This document shows positions 48,765 through 58,375 of a stretch of 64,000 nucleotides of DNA, one piece after another (position 1 is the first letter of the stretch; every line of letters begins with the position of its first letter). Source of the stretch: Mesorhizobium sp. WSM4311 (GTDB lineage Bacteria; Pseudomonadota; Alphaproteobacteria; Rhizobiales; Rhizobiaceae); NCBI RefSeq assembly GCF_002295115.1, contig NZ_NSFV01000005.1:248001-312000 (forward strand), written 5' to 3'. Made by a program: the position numbers and the translations under genes. Below the pieces are notes generated by a model, which was not told the origin of the DNA, did not search any database, and saw only the letters and a list, made by a program, of their open reading frames with translations.

Positions 48765-49085
48765 TTACTGCGCTGGCTTCATCGCGTCGGTGGCTGGCTT
48801 CATCGCATCCGCCGCCGGTTTCATGGCGTCGGCGGCAGGCTTCATGGCGTCCGCTGCGGGCTTCATCGCATTGGTGGCCATCGGGTCGGCGGGCTTCATC
48901 GCGTCGGTCGCGGGCTTCATGGCATCCGCCGGCTTCATCGCATCCGTCGCCGGTTTCATGGCGTCGGTGGCCATCGCATTGGCCGGCTTCATGGCGTTGG
49001 TCGCGTCGTCGGCACGGGCGCCGGCGACGAAGACGGCGGCCGAGAGCGCGAAGGCGAGCGCCGGCAGGGTCAGGTACTTGGTCAT
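48765..49085 (-). CDS. exported DAMKPA-repeat protein
   Basis: A 106-residue protein with a signal peptide (ALAFALSAAVFVAGARA) followed almost entirely by 11 copies of AMKPA, mostly as DAMKPAA or DAMKPAT, plus two degenerate DPMAT/NAMAT units. On DNA this is a 21-bp-period tandem repeat. It resembles the pentapeptide MXKDX repeat family of unknown function. The start is fixed by the signal peptide. Possibly a periplasmic metal- or cell-wall-binding stress protein; that is speculation. Lies 83 nt after the DUF1223 gene on the same strand. Confidence 0.8.
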   Translation of the reverse strand: MTKYLTLPALAFALSAAVFVAGARADDATNAMKPANAMATDAMKPATDAMKPADAMKPATDAMKPADPMATNAMKPAADAMKPAADAMKPAADAMKPATDAMKPAQ

Positions 49086-49168
49086 GGAAGTCTCCTTGGG
49101 TTTTGGCGCGCAAGCGGGCCGGGTGATGCGTTGCCGCGGCATGCGGCCCCGCGCGAAGAGAAAGAAAA

Positions 49169-49867
49169 TCAGTTGGTGGCGGCGGCCAGGATCGGCCCGC
49201 CGCCCGGCGATTGCACCAGCACGGCGGTGCTCAGGCCGCCCGAGGCGGCGGGCAGCGCATAGGAAGTGGCGTTGCCGGTCCAACTGCCGAGTTTTTCCAG
49301 CGCGTGCACGACATTGGCATGCGGCAGCGTGCGGCCGGTGTTTTCGCCGCGCGCCACCGGCACCTGCACGACGCCCTTGGCATAGCGCACCAGCCAGACA
49401 TCGGCCTTGCCGCCCGGTGCGGCGCCTGCGCCGATCGCCACCTTGCCGCCCTCGAGCGACAGCGAGGGGCCGCCGGTCTTGCCGGTCGCGGAAATCAGCT
49501 GCTCGATCTCGCCCGGTGCGGCGCCGACGACATCGGCATGGCCGTTGACCACCACCTGCGGCGTGAACGGCCCGTCATGGCCGAGCGGTGGCTCGTAGGA
49601 GACCTGGCGCTGGGTGAATTCCTGCTTTCCAAAAGTGTCCTTCCAGCCGAGATAATCCCAGTAGGTGACGTTGAAGGACAGCGCCAGCACGCCGGGCTGG
49701 TCCTTCACCTTGATCAGATTGGCATTGGCCGGCGGGCAGGACGAGCAGCCCTGGCTGGTGAACAGCTCGACCACGCTGAGCGGCTGCGCGGCGGCGGCAC
49801 CGAGCGAGGCGGCGAGCGCCAGCGCCCCCAGGCTGGACAGGGCAATGAACTTTGAGGCTCTCGGCAT
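49169..49867 (-). CDS. DUF1223 thioredoxin-like exported protein
   Basis: A 232-residue protein with a signal peptide (LALAASLGAAAAQP) and a CSSCPP motif (C41, C44) in VVELFTSQGCSSCPPANANL, a thioredoxin-like active site. DUF1223 is widespread in alphaproteobacteria and of unknown function; the disulfide motif suggests a periplasmic redox role. ATG 49867 chosen; open frame upstream is unsupported. Same strand as the MKPA gene and msrA, both exported, so a periplasmic stress cluster is suggested. Confidence 0.85.
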   Translation of the reverse strand: MPRASKFIALSSLGALALAASLGAAAAQPLSVVELFTSQGCSSCPPANANLIKVKDQPGVLALSFNVTYWDYLGWKDTFGKQEFTQRQVSYEPPLGHDGPFTPQVVVNGHADVVGAAPGEIEQLISATGKTGGPSLSLEGGKVAIGAGAAPGGKADVWLVRYAKGVVQVPVARGENTGRTLPHANVVHALEKLGSWTGNATSYALPAASGGLSTAVLVQSPGGGPILAAATN

Positions 49868-49972
49868 GGGACGGCTCCGTGGGGGCGGCGCTGGGATGCG
49901 CCGGTCATTCCCCCACTTCGCCGCCATCCGCCCCTTCGTTACAGCGCTCACCGGTTTGTGATGAAGGCACCT

Positions 49973-50299
49973 CTACGCCAGTGGCCCGAAACGCCACAGC
50001 GAGGTGTAGTGCATGATCGGCCGCTCGAGCCTTGCGCCCGCGGCGACAAATCGCTTTCCCGCATCCAGCATGGGCTGGAAGGTATCGAGTTGCCTGGCGT
50101 GCTCCAGCGTGTCCCAAACACTGGTGTTGATCAGCGACGATGTAGCCTCGTCGGCGCCGGCGTAGAAGACGAGCAGCCCCGGCAGTGCCTCGATGCCGGG
50201 CCGAAGCTCTGCCTCGTCGTCCACCATCATCTCTCGAAACGCCGCGAACTTCGCTGCATCGCAGCGCAGGATGGAAACGCGCAGCACGGAATCAGGCAT
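49973..50299 (-). CDS. small antibiotic-biosynthesis-monooxygenase-like (ABM) protein
   Basis: A 108-residue protein with a ferredoxin-like ABM pattern (VLRVSILRCDAAKFAAFREMM, then ALPGLLVFYAGADEAT, VWDTLEHARQLDTF). Such proteins are small dimeric haem- or ligand-binding or oxygenase enzymes; a specific function is not apparent. The tail HYTSLWRFGPLA is typical of the group. Confidence 0.65.
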   Translation of the reverse strand: MPDSVLRVSILRCDAAKFAAFREMMVDDEAELRPGIEALPGLLVFYAGADEATSSLINTSVWDTLEHARQLDTFQPMLDAGKRFVAAGARLERPIMHYTSLWRFGPLA

Positions 50300-50397
50300 C
50301 GGCTTCTTCTCCAGGAGTTGACGCGCTCCAGGCTAGGCCACGCCGACCCAGGCCGCCAATACCGTGCCCAATCAAGATTGAGTGCGCATGGGGCGCG

Positions 50398-50563
50398 CCC
50401 TTCCCTTCTCCCCTTGCGGGAGAAGGTGGCCTCGCGAAGCGAGGTCGGATGAGGGGTGCTCCAGCGGAGTGAGGCGTTGGCGTTCCCTGGAACACCCCTC
50501 ATCCGTCTCGCCGCTACGCGGCGATCCACCTTCTCCCGCAAGGGGAGAAGGAAGGGCGCGCCA
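50398..50563. repeat. family E paired-hairpin repeat upstream of the ABM gene
   Basis: Direct arm 50398-50462 (CCTTCTCCCCTTGCGGGAGAAGG, then CGAAGCGAGG, GGATGAGGGGTGCTCC) and inverted arm 50490-50557 (GGAACACCCCTCATCCG, then CCGCTACGCGG, CCTTCTCCCGCAAGGGGAGAAGG). The pair spans the gap 50300-50563. Confidence 0.85.
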
Positions 50564-50935
50564 TCACCGCCAGGGCTGCAGACTGGTGTCTCTTACATAG
50601 GCGATGATCGTGTCGCAGACGGCGTTGAGGTCTTTCAGGACATCGTCATTCCAGAAACGCAGAACCCGAAAGCCCTTGGCCTCGAGCTCGGTCTTGCGGA
50701 TCTGGTCCGTATCCGGACCCGCATGCTGGCTGCCATCGATCTCGATGATCAGCCGAGCTTCAGGGCAAACGAAATCGGCGACGTATTTTCCGATAGGCGC
50801 CTGGCGCCGGAATTTTATCCGGTCGAGTCTGCGATCGCGCAGCTCCTGCCAGAGCCTGCCTTCCGCTTCCGTCATCTCGCGCCGGAGCGAGCGGGCAAAT
50901 TTACGCTTGGCTTGGGTGACGGGTTGATGCGGCAT
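50564..50935 (-). CDS. DUF559 VSR-like endonuclease-fold protein
   Basis: A 123-residue protein of the DUF559 group, which shares the very short patch repair endonuclease fold. Seen are LRREMTEAEGRLWQELRDRRLD, then FRRQAPIGKYVADFVCPEARLIIEIDGSQH with the likely metal-binding D-x(n)-E-x-D pattern, and GFRVLRFWNDDVL. Function in vivo is unknown. Flanked on both sides by family E repeats. Confidence 0.85.
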   Translation of the reverse strand: MPHQPVTQAKRKFARSLRREMTEAEGRLWQELRDRRLDRIKFRRQAPIGKYVADFVCPEARLIIEIDGSQHAGPDTDQIRKTELEAKGFRVLRFWNDDVLKDLNAVCDTIIAYVRDTSLQPWR

Positions 50936-50971
50936 GGCGCCAGATTAGCCAGACCCGGCGTTCCGTCCAAC

Positions 50972-51023
50972 CATCCGTCTCGTCGCTACGCGGCGATCCA
51001 CCTTCTCCCGCAAGGGGACAAGG
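50972..51023. repeat. family E single arm upstream of the DUF559 gene
   Basis: Inverted-orientation arm CCATCCGTCTCGTCGCTACGCGG followed by CCTTCTCCCGCAAGGGGACAAGG (one mismatch in the stem). It lies in the 105-nt gap before the TadG-like gene. Confidence 0.7.
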
Positions 51024-51039
51024 TGAGCAGCGTCTGTCC

Positions 51040-52119
51040 CTACTGCGTCAGCGCTGTGTCCGAGGGCCGCTTGTTGAAGTCGCACTTGCCGGTGACGTTG
51101 TAGAAGAAGTCGGCATTTGAGGACGTAGTCGGCACCGTTGTGCCACCGTCTTCCCAGGCTTGATAGCTGGTGACGCCACAAGGCACGATGGAGAAGATGT
51201 CGACCCTCGTCCCGGTCGCGGTCTCGGTCAGGGCGTTCGCGTCCACCCCGCTAAAGAGTCGGTTGGAGGTGCTCGCATCGTCCGACTTGAGGTATTGCGG
51301 GTTGCCCGATGGCACGTACATCTGCAGAGAGAGGCCACCCATCTGGCTGACATCGATCGCCGCGCCGGCGCTGTTGGCCGGATACATGGTGTCGACGCAG
51401 GTTGTCGAATATTTCTTGTTGCCACTGGTCTGGAGGATCGCATTGGCAGGCAGGCCGGTGAAAGTGGTCACGCTGGCGGTGGTGCAAACTTGCGACTGGA
51501 CGAGCGTCTTGATATCGGCGCCACCATTGTTGGTGATCGTATACACGTTCGTGGTGCCGTAGCCCTTCGGATCCCCGAAGCCATTATAGACATACTCGAT
51601 GGACATCAGCGGCTTGGCCGCTGTCGCTCCGAATTGCGTGCCGTAGAGCGTCATCGTCTTGTTCCACCAGCCCGACACCTTGGTGATCTTGAAGCTCGCA
51701 TTGACGAGCGCCGGCGGCTTGCTGACCGCCGACGCGACGGCGATCGGCACGGTGTTGATCCTGGCGATCTGCATGAATGTGGTCGGCATGGAGAAACTTG
51801 CCGAGGCCCGGCCGGTGGCGGCGGCGGTGGTGGTACCAGCCACAAAACTGTTCAGCGTCGCAGTGCCCTGGCCACCGTTGGCGATGAAAGAATCCTGCAG
51901 CGCCGTCTGGCGCTGCGCCAGCGTCGAGGTGGTGTCCATGGTGGTGATCGACAGGAGCGCGGCATCCAGGGCCTGCTGCTGGTTGGACCGGACCTGGATC
52001 GCGCTGGTATAGTCGATCGAGAAGCCGACGGCGCTTATGACAGGCACCAGCGTGAGAAAGAACAGCGGCATCATCGAGCCGCTGCGCGAACGGGCAAACC
52101 CGCCTGCAACTTTCAGCAT
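51040..52119 (-). CDS. TadE/TadG-like pilus-type membrane protein
   Basis: A 359-residue protein whose N-terminus FARSRSGSMMPLFFLTLVPVISAVGFSIDY is the single TadE/G-like transmembrane segment; the rest, rich in Thr, Ser and Asn, would be outside the inner membrane. In tad loci such minor pseudopilins help assemble Flp pili; here no other tad gene is nearby, so it is an orphan. ATG 52119 gives the compact N-terminus. Divergent from lepA across 198 nt. Confidence 0.78.
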   Translation of the reverse strand: MLKVAGGFARSRSGSMMPLFFLTLVPVISAVGFSIDYTSAIQVRSNQQQALDAALLSITTMDTTSTLAQRQTALQDSFIANGGQGTATLNSFVAGTTTAAATGRASASFSMPTTFMQIARINTVPIAVASAVSKPPALVNASFKITKVSGWWNKTMTLYGTQFGATAAKPLMSIEYVYNGFGDPKGYGTTNVYTITNNGGADIKTLVQSQVCTTASVTTFTGLPANAILQTSGNKKYSTTCVDTMYPANSAGAAIDVSQMGGLSLQMYVPSGNPQYLKSDDASTSNRLFSGVDANALTETATGTRVDIFSIVPCGVTSYQAWEDGGTTVPTTSSNADFFYNVTGKCDFNKRPSDTALTQ

Positions 52120-52317
52120 TTTTTTTACCCCGCGGATATTAGTGATGGGGCATATAGCACGCGGCGGCAAACCAAGGTCTAACGCGATCGATCAAAGTTT
52201 AAGCATCCACGGCCGCCGCGGCCGGCATTTGGTGCGGCTCGCCGCTTTGTGATCGAAGGCGCCGCCCTTGCGCCGCAAGCCTTGCCGCCGCAAGCCACCC
52301 CTGCTAAAGCGCGCGAC

Positions 52318-54123
52318 ATGAGCACGCCCCTCGACCACATCAGAAATTTCTCCATCGTCGCCCATATCGACCATGGCAAATCCACGCTCGCCGACCGCCT
52401 GATCCAGTCCACCGGCGGGCTGGAGCTGCGCGACATGAAGGAGCAGGTGCTGGACTCGATGGACATCGAGCGCGAGCGCGGCATCACCATCAAGGCGCAG
52501 ACGGTGCGGCTGAAATACCGCGCCAACAATGGCGAGGATTATATCCTCAACCTCATCGACACGCCCGGACATGTCGACTTCGCCTATGAAGTGTCGCGTT
52601 CGCTCGCCGCCTGCGAGGGCTCGCTGCTGGTGGTCGACGCCTCCCAGGGCGTCGAGGCGCAGACGCTCGCCAATGTCTACCAGGCCATCGACAACAACCA
52701 CGAGATCGTCGTGGTGCTGAACAAGGTCGACCTGCCGGCCGCCGAGCCCGAGCGCATCCGCGAGCAGGTCGAGGAGGTGATCGGCATCGACGCTTCCGGC
52801 GCCGTGCTGATCTCGGCCAAGACCGGCCTTGGCATTCCCGACGTGCTGGAAGCCATCGTCCACCAATTGCCGCCGCCGCGCGAGGGCGATGCGACAGCAC
52901 CCTTGAAGGCCATGCTGGTCGACAGCTGGTACGACGCCTATCTCGGCGTCATCGTGCTGGTGCGCATCATCGACGGCGTGCTGAAGAAGGGCCAGACCAT
53001 CCGCATGATGGGCACCGGCGCCAAATATCTGGTCGAGCGCACCGGCGTGTTCACGCCCGCCCGCATCAATGTCGACGAGCTTGGCCCCGGCGAGTTCGGC
53101 TTCTTCACCGGCTCGATCAAGGAAGTGGCCGACACCCGCGTCGGCGACACCATCACCGAGGACAGGCGCCAGACCGCGCATGCCCTGCCCGGCTTCAAGC
53201 CGGCGCAGCCGGTGGTGTTCTGCGGCCTGTTCCCGGTCGACGCCGCCGATTTCGAGGACCTGCGCGCCGCCGTCGGCAAGCTGCGCCTCAACGACGCCTC
53301 CTTCTCCTACGAAATGGAAACCAGCGCCGCGCTCGGCTTCGGCTATCGCTGCGGCTTCCTCGGCCTCTTGCATCTCGAAATCATCCAGGAGCGGCTGGAG
53401 CGCGAGTTCAACCTCGACCTGATCGCCACCGCGCCATCGGTCGTCTACCGGCTGCTGCTCAATGACGGCTCGGTGAAGGAACTGCACAACCCGGCCGACA
53501 TGCCCGACGTGGTGAAGATCTCGGCCATCGAGGAGCCGTGGATCCGCGCCACCATCCTCACCCCCGACGACTATCTCGGCGGCATATTGAAACTCTGCCA
53601 GGACCGGCGCGGCATCCAGGCGGACCTGTCCTATGTCGGCAAACGCGCCATGCTGACCTACGATCTGCCGCTCAACGAAGTCGTCTTCGACTTCTATGAC
53701 CGGCTGAAGTCGATCTCCAAGGGCTATGCCTCGTTCGACTACCACCTGACCGACTACCGCGAGGGCGACCTGGTGAAGATGTCGATCCTGGTCAATGAGG
53801 AGCCGGTCGACGCGCTGTCCATGCTGGTGCACCGCACGGCGGCGGAAAAGCGCGGAAGGCAGATGTGCGAGAAGCTGAAGGAGCTGATCCCGCACCACCT
53901 CTTCAAGATCCCGATCCAGGCGGCAATAGGCGGCAAGGTCATCGCCCGCGAAACCATCTCGGCGCTGCGCAAGGACGTCACCGCCAAATGCTACGGCGGC
54001 GACGTGAGCCGCAAGCGCAAGCTGCTGGACAAGCAGAAAGAGGGCAAGAAGCGGATGAGGCAGTTTGGAAAGGTGGATATTCCCCAGGAGGCGTTTATCC
54101 AGGCGCTGAAGATGGGGGATTGA
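52318..54123 (+). CDS. lepA: elongation factor 4 (LepA)
   Basis: Ribosomal back-translocating GTPase of 601 residues. G-domain motifs: [14 protein letters not shown] (G1), RERGITI (G2), DTPGHVDF (G3), NKVDLPAAE (G4). It then has domain II, the LepA-specific middle and C-terminal domain ending [20 protein letters not shown] 52318 follows the usual [18 protein letters not shown] start; the frame extends upstream to 52249 without support. Normal in every respect; part of core chromosome. Confidence 0.97.
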   Translation: MSTPLDHIRNFSIVAHIDHGKSTLADRLIQSTGGLELRDMKEQVLDSMDIERERGITIKAQTVRLKYRANNGEDYILNLIDTPGHVDFAYEVSRSLAACEGSLLVVDASQGVEAQTLANVYQAIDNNHEIVVVLNKVDLPAAEPERIREQVEEVIGIDASGAVLISAKTGLGIPDVLEAIVHQLPPPREGDATAPLKAMLVDSWYDAYLGVIVLVRIIDGVLKKGQTIRMMGTGAKYLVERTGVFTPARINVDELGPGEFGFFTGSIKEVADTRVGDTITEDRRQTAHALPGFKPAQPVVFCGLFPVDAADFEDLRAAVGKLRLNDASFSYEMETSAALGFGYRCGFLGLLHLEIIQERLEREFNLDLIATAPSVVYRLLLNDGSVKELHNPADMPDVVKISAIEEPWIRATILTPDDYLGGILKLCQDRRGIQADLSYVGKRAMLTYDLPLNEVVFDFYDRLKSISKGYASFDYHLTDYREGDLVKMSILVNEEPVDALSMLVHRTAAEKRGRQMCEKLKELIPHHLFKIPIQAAIGGKVIARETISALRKDVTAKCYGGDVSRKRKLLDKQKEGKKRMRQFGKVDIPQEAFIQALKMGD

Positions 54124-54133
54124 GAAGCCGGTT

Positions 54134-54177
54134 GGCGCGCGGAGCGCGCCGAGTCATCGATCCGGTGGATCGATGAC
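54134..54177. terminator. two palindromes after lepA, possible terminator
   Basis: GGCGCGC (54134-54140) pairs with GCGCGCC (54144-54150), and GTCATCGATCC (54153-54163) with GGATCGATGAC (54167-54177). Both lie just after the lepA stop. No T run follows, so they may only stabilise the transcript end. Confidence 0.5.
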
Positions 54178-54289
54178 AGGCTTCGAAAGCGGGGGAGCTG
54201 CCGGAGGCAGCAGGCCCCCCGCCAGCGCGGCGTCTTGGACCTTCGAGCTGGTCGACCAAGGTGCCGTAGTGGCGTGAAGCGAACGACCA

Positions 54290-55333
54290 TCAACTTGGGT
54301 CGCTACTGCCAGTTGGTTGCTTTGGCTGGATGGTGGCGAACTGCAGCCACTCGTTAGTCCCGGCTGGTAGGATGTATCTCCTGATTTCTGATTCTGGCAT
54401 TGCTGACGCTATCTTGGCGGAAAGCTGATCCGTCAGGTCTGCGAGATTGTAGGGAAGAATCGAAGCTATCGCAGCTCCGACATCCGTCAGAACGTAAACC
54501 GGAATAGCCGGCTTCGACTCGTTAATTTGGATGACGCCCTCCTCATGGCGCAGATCGCCGGACTTGGTTGCAGCAATCCCTAGCGACCCAAATACCCAGA
54601 ACCACAATCCCACGCCGTTCCTGTCATTGAGTTCAGCGGAGTTGCGAATCTGGCCAAGCCCAGGCTCGACAAGAAGCCCCGCGCTCACAAGGCGCGCCGC
54701 CTCGACAAAGGCCAGGTTGCTTGAAAGAGCTTTAGGAATAACATTTCCCATCCTGAAACCACAGACGCGTTCAAATAACTGCGCGGTCGATGGATCCAGC
54801 TCGTCAACTACCCGAAGCACCTTGCTGGAGAACGTGCCTGGCTTCCTGACCTCAGACGCTAGTACTTTTGCCCAACGCTCGCGAATCTGCTCATCAGTAG
54901 CGTCTTCCGCATAGCGTTCGAAGCGATTGAGGAATGCATCGTTGAGCTCTGCAGGCCCTGCTTGAGACTCCTGTTCAGAACCGGGATTCTGTCGCAAATC
55001 TTCGACGGCTAATTCCAACACCGCGTCCTTGTTTTCCTGCCGACGCAACAAAGAAGGCAGGAAATTCTCCATAGCCCGGGTAGCGAACTCTGGATCGCTC
55101 CTCAAACGATCAACTCCAAGCTCGCCAAGGGCTTGAATCATCTTAACTCGCGCTTCAGATAGCGCACTTGTTTCGGCAATATCAGCATCGATCGGGGCTC
55201 TTTTCTTATCCGCTTTCGCGCCCCATAGTCGGTCCCATGCAGACACCGCACGAGACATGATACTTGCCTTGATCCCGGTCTCTGTCAGTTCGCCAGAAAC
55301 AGATACGTTATTGATCTGACTATCTTCTGCCAT
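54290..55333 (-). CDS. DUF2806 protein, atypical base composition
   Basis: A 347-residue protein matching the DUF2806 group by pattern: acidic N-terminus, MIQALGELGVDRLRSDPEFATRAMENFLPSLLRRQENKD, ERYAEDATDEQIRERWAKVLASEVRKPG. Function unknown. ATG 55333 has GGAGG upstream; a longer start at 55432 is unsupported. Codon use is plainly less GC-rich than the neighbours (many A/T third positions), a sign of recent transfer. No phage or integrase gene is adjacent. Could be a defence or stress gene, which is inference. Confidence 0.7.
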   Translation of the reverse strand: MAEDSQINNVSVSGELTETGIKASIMSRAVSAWDRLWGAKADKKRAPIDADIAETSALSEARVKMIQALGELGVDRLRSDPEFATRAMENFLPSLLRRQENKDAVLELAVEDLRQNPGSEQESQAGPAELNDAFLNRFERYAEDATDEQIRERWAKVLASEVRKPGTFSSKVLRVVDELDPSTAQLFERVCGFRMGNVIPKALSSNLAFVEAARLVSAGLLVEPGLGQIRNSAELNDRNGVGLWFWVFGSLGIAATKSGDLRHEEGVIQINESKPAIPVYVLTDVGAAIASILPYNLADLTDQLSAKIASAMPESEIRRYILPAGTNEWLQFATIQPKQPTGSSDPS

Positions 55334-55556
55334 GTTTTCCTCCACGCGGAAGGGAAGACAGAAAGCGAAACTTTGACTTTGTCGAGCCGACACGTTCCTT
55401 TTCCTGTTAATGGCGATAGATAAATTTCTCAAAGAGCCGTTCGATCTCGCGTCATGCGGCGCACCATTCCCTCACCAGAGCCGCGTGCAACCGGGCACCA
55501 CCATTTGAAAACGTCCCGCAAGAGAGTACCCATTGCAAGGCTTGGGGAAACACAAC

Positions 55557-56069
55557 ATGCGCACCACCTCCGACACCATCGCCTGTCTCGGCCTCGCCAT
55601 CGGCGGCATCTTCGGCCTTGCCGGCACCTTCGTTGCCAGCGCTCCGCTGCGCGAATCCCTGTGGGCGATCGACGGCGTGGGCATCGTCGTCGCGACGGCC
55701 CTGCTCACCATGAAATACCAGCGCCTCGGCAATGATTGCGTTGCCGCGGGCTTCCTGACCTTCCTGGCCGGCGAAAGCCTGCTTTTATCAGGCAATGCGG
55801 CGGGGCTCGAGGCCAGCGTGCCGTCCTATGTCGGCGGCATCTCGCTTTGGGCGGCGGCGCTCATCATGGTCAGCGTGCCCTCCACTTTCGCGCTGTGGAT
55901 GCGGTTCACCGCATTCGTCGCCGCCGCGCTGTTCTTCGCCTCGCTGGGCATGGTGCTGTGGGGCACGCCGCTGCTGCCGACCTCCTCGCCGCTGCCCGCC
56001 GCCGGCTATCCCTTCCTGGTGCTGACTTTTGTTGGGTGGATCTGGACTTTGCTGAGGGAGGGGCGGTAG
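55557..56069 (+). CDS. integral membrane protein, unknown function
   Basis: A 170-residue protein with about five hydrophobic segments (ACLGLAIGGIFGLAGTFVASAP, GVGIVVATALLTMKYQ, AAALIMVSVPSTFALWM, FVAAALFFASLGMVLWGT, FLVLTFVGWIWTLL). No known family is evident. Start ATG 55557. Divergent from the DUF2806 gene across a 223-nt promoter space. Confidence 0.7.
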   Translation: MRTTSDTIACLGLAIGGIFGLAGTFVASAPLRESLWAIDGVGIVVATALLTMKYQRLGNDCVAAGFLTFLAGESLLLSGNAAGLEASVPSYVGGISLWAAALIMVSVPSTFALWMRFTAFVAAALFFASLGMVLWGTPLLPTSSPLPAAGYPFLVLTFVGWIWTLLREGR

Positions 56070-56102
56070 CGCTGTCCGCCCGCGACAGGAAGGCGAGCGT
56101 CG

Positions 56103-56267
56103 GCGCTGCCCCTCATCTGGCTGCCGCCATCTTCTCCCCGTAAGCGGGCGAAGGGGGCTGCTGTCGCCGCTTTCGCCAATCGCAGACGTTGCAGGAAGGG
56201 CGCCGGCGTTGCGGCAGCCTCTCTCGCCCCGTTTACGGGGAGCCGGCAGGACAGTGAGGGGCAGCGC
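56103..56267. repeat. paired-hairpin repeat (variant) after the membrane protein gene
   Basis: Outer ends GCGCTGCCCCTCA (56103-56115) and TGAGGGGCAGCGC (56255-56267) are exact inverse repeats; inside are two arms with CTCCCCGTAAGCGGG and CCCCGTTTACGGGG stems. Beyond it, 56330-56450 holds further GC-rich inverted sequence (GGCTTCGCCGGGCC, CCCCCCACTTCCGTGGGGGCG). No gene is seen in the 381-nt gap 56070-56450. Confidence 0.8.
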
Positions 56268-56450
56268 CGACCTGCGATAGGTACGCGCTAGCCTCTATCC
56301 TCAATCCTGACACGGTTTTGACATTGGCGAGGGCGTCCCCCCGCTCGTCCCGGCTTCGCCGGGCCACCTTGCCGGGGCGAGCCACGGGTCTCGCCCGCCC
56401 TTCGGACCCCCCACTTCCGTGGGGGCGAGGAACCCAGGAATAGCGAAGTC

Positions 56451-58091
56451 TCACCCCTCCAACCACACCTTCTCGAAATGCTGCTCCAGCGCCTGGTGCT
56501 GCTCGCAGCCCTCGACCCCCTTGCGGTAGGTCCGGTAGACCGATCGCCAGTAGGGCTGGATGATGATGCCGCTGTCGCGCAGGTTCTTTTCGATGCCGGC
56601 CATGATCTCCTTGCGGGCCTTGGCGTCGGGGGTGGCGAGCGCCTTGTCCAGCAGCTCGTCGAATTCCTTGCTGGCATAGGCGCTTTCGTTCCAGGCCGCG
56701 CCGGATTTGTAGGCCAGCGCCAGCACCTGGACGCCGAGCGGGCGTCCCAGCCATTCGGTGCAGGAGAAGGGATATTTGCTCCAGTCGTTCCAGAAGGTCG
56801 CGGCGGGCAGCACGGTGCGCTTGATCTTGAGGCCGGCCTCGCGCATCTGCGCGGCGATCGCGTCGCCGGTGGTCTTCTGCCATTCGACGTCGACCGAGAT
56901 CAGCTCATATTCGTGGTCCGGCTTGGCGGAGGCGGCGAGCAGCTTCCTGGCCTCCGCCACATCGCGCTTGGCCGGGCCGATATCGGCGTATTCGGGATGC
57001 ATGGGGCCGACATGGTGGTTGTCGGCGGGCTTGCCGCGGCCGCCGAGGCCGAGCGCCAGCACGGCCGCATTGTCGACGGCGAGCTGGGCGGCGCGGCGGA
57101 CCTTGATGTCGTCATAGGGCGCGTTGCCGACGTTGAAGCGGGCGACGATGGTCGAGCCGGTGGCGATCTCGGAATTTTTGAGCCCCATCTTGTCGGTCTG
57201 CGAGACGGCGTCGGAGGCGGTTTCGTGGTCGGTGTCGATCTCGCCGGATTCGAAGGCCGACAGCATGGCGTTGGGATCGGAGCCGTAGTCGATCCACTGG
57301 ATGCCATCGAGGTGGAATTCGCCCTTCCACCACGGCTTGTCCCTGCGCCTCACCTCGGCACCGGTCTCGGCGTCCCATTTCACCAGTTCGCAGGGGCCGG
57401 TGGTGATGGCCAGCGCCTTCAGGGGATCGCCGTCGCCATCATAGGAGCGGTGCATGATCAGCGCGGGATAGTCGGCCATGCCGGCGATCAGCGAAATGTC
57501 GGGCTTCGGCAGGTTGAGCTTGATCGTGTAGTCGTCGACCTTCTCGATGCCGCCATCGACCGCCTTCTTGGTGTCGGCATTGACCAGCGCGCCCATGCGC
57601 GCGGCGACCGAATTGCCGGCCACACCGGCCTCGCACCAGCGGGTGAGGTTGTGGACGACATCGTCGGCGTTGAAAGCGTCGCCGTTCGACCAAGAAATGC
57701 CCTTGCGCACATGCAGCGTCAGCGTCTTGGCGTCGTCGCTCATCTCCCATTTTTCCAGGAGCCAGGGCTCGAACGAAAAATCGGTGTTCCAGCGCACCAG
57801 ATATTCGTTGCAGTGGCGGGCGACGTTGGACATTTCGACGCCGTCGAAGGTGCGCGGGTCCTTGAACCCCTTGACATTCATGGCGACGCGCAGCGTGCCG
57901 CCCTTCTTCGGCTCGGCCGCGCGGGCCGGCGTCGCGGCGAGACCGCCCAGCGCAAACGCGCCGGCGGCGCTGACGCCGAGACCGGCCATCAGCGCCAGAT
58001 ATTCGCGGCGGCTGATGCCGCCAGTTTTGAAATCCTCGGCGACGGGCTTGGCCTGCGGGTGCAGTTTGCGGTCGGTCAGCATGAATTTCAT
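56451..58091 (-). CDS. ABC transporter substrate-binding protein, peptide/nickel (family 5), Tat-type signal
   Basis: A 546-residue periplasmic binding protein of the DppA/OppA group. The N-terminus has [14 protein letters not shown], a twin-arginine-like motif, then a hydrophobic stretch ending in ATPARA. Mature domain shows [10 protein letters not shown], the peptide-binding protein block ERMVRHC-like [12 protein letters not shown], and [19 protein letters not shown]. No permease or ATPase genes are next to it, so it must share a transporter encoded elsewhere. ATG 58091 is the family-like start; a frame open further upstream runs through repeats and is ignored. Confidence 0.82.
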   Translation of the reverse strand: MKFMLTDRKLHPQAKPVAEDFKTGGISRREYLALMAGLGVSAAGAFALGGLAATPARAAEPKKGGTLRVAMNVKGFKDPRTFDGVEMSNVARHCNEYLVRWNTDFSFEPWLLEKWEMSDDAKTLTLHVRKGISWSNGDAFNADDVVHNLTRWCEAGVAGNSVAARMGALVNADTKKAVDGGIEKVDDYTIKLNLPKPDISLIAGMADYPALIMHRSYDGDGDPLKALAITTGPCELVKWDAETGAEVRRRDKPWWKGEFHLDGIQWIDYGSDPNAMLSAFESGEIDTDHETASDAVSQTDKMGLKNSEIATGSTIVARFNVGNAPYDDIKVRRAAQLAVDNAAVLALGLGGRGKPADNHHVGPMHPEYADIGPAKRDVAEARKLLAASAKPDHEYELISVDVEWQKTTGDAIAAQMREAGLKIKRTVLPAATFWNDWSKYPFSCTEWLGRPLGVQVLALAYKSGAAWNESAYASKEFDELLDKALATPDAKARKEIMAGIEKNLRDSGIIIQPYWRSVYRTYRKGVEGCEQHQALEQHFEKVWLEG

Positions 58092-58111
58092 TGTCGTTCC
58101 CTTTGTCGTTG

Positions 58112-58152
58112 GTGCATGCCGCCCAAAACTGCAGGGGTTTTGGGACATGCAC
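58112..58152. repeat. family F nested hairpin upstream of the binding-protein gene
   Basis: Outer stem GTGCATG (58112-58118) with CATGCAC (58146-58152); inner stem CCCAAAA (58122-58128) with TTTTGGG (58138-58144); loop CTGCAGGGG, which differs from the other copies. It would sit in the 5' leader of the ABC binding protein on the minus strand. Confidence 0.7.
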
Positions 58153-58375
58153 GGAAGCAGGCTCGTCCCGGCGGAGCGCCGACGCGGGGGCGGCTGCAAC
58201 CGCCGGGTTTGCCTGAGGCGGCGATGATAGGGCGGGGTGACGTTGCGGAGTGTTCTGGAATCCGCATGAGTTGTGCGCTGCTCCGCAGCGAGGCCGTGGC
58301 CGGTGGGGCGATCCAGCCCTGGTGGCCGCCGAGTTCCGCTCCCTGGCCCGCGGTTTCGCGTTTCACCAGCGGCTT

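Noticed and set aside
48765..49085. CRISPR-like 21-bp-period tandem repeat
   Set aside because: Repeats are contiguous, without spacers, in frame and encode AMKPA units.
54134..54177. att-like duplication around the DUF2806 gene
   Set aside because: Palindromes are only on the lepA side; no matching copy was found at 55334-55556.
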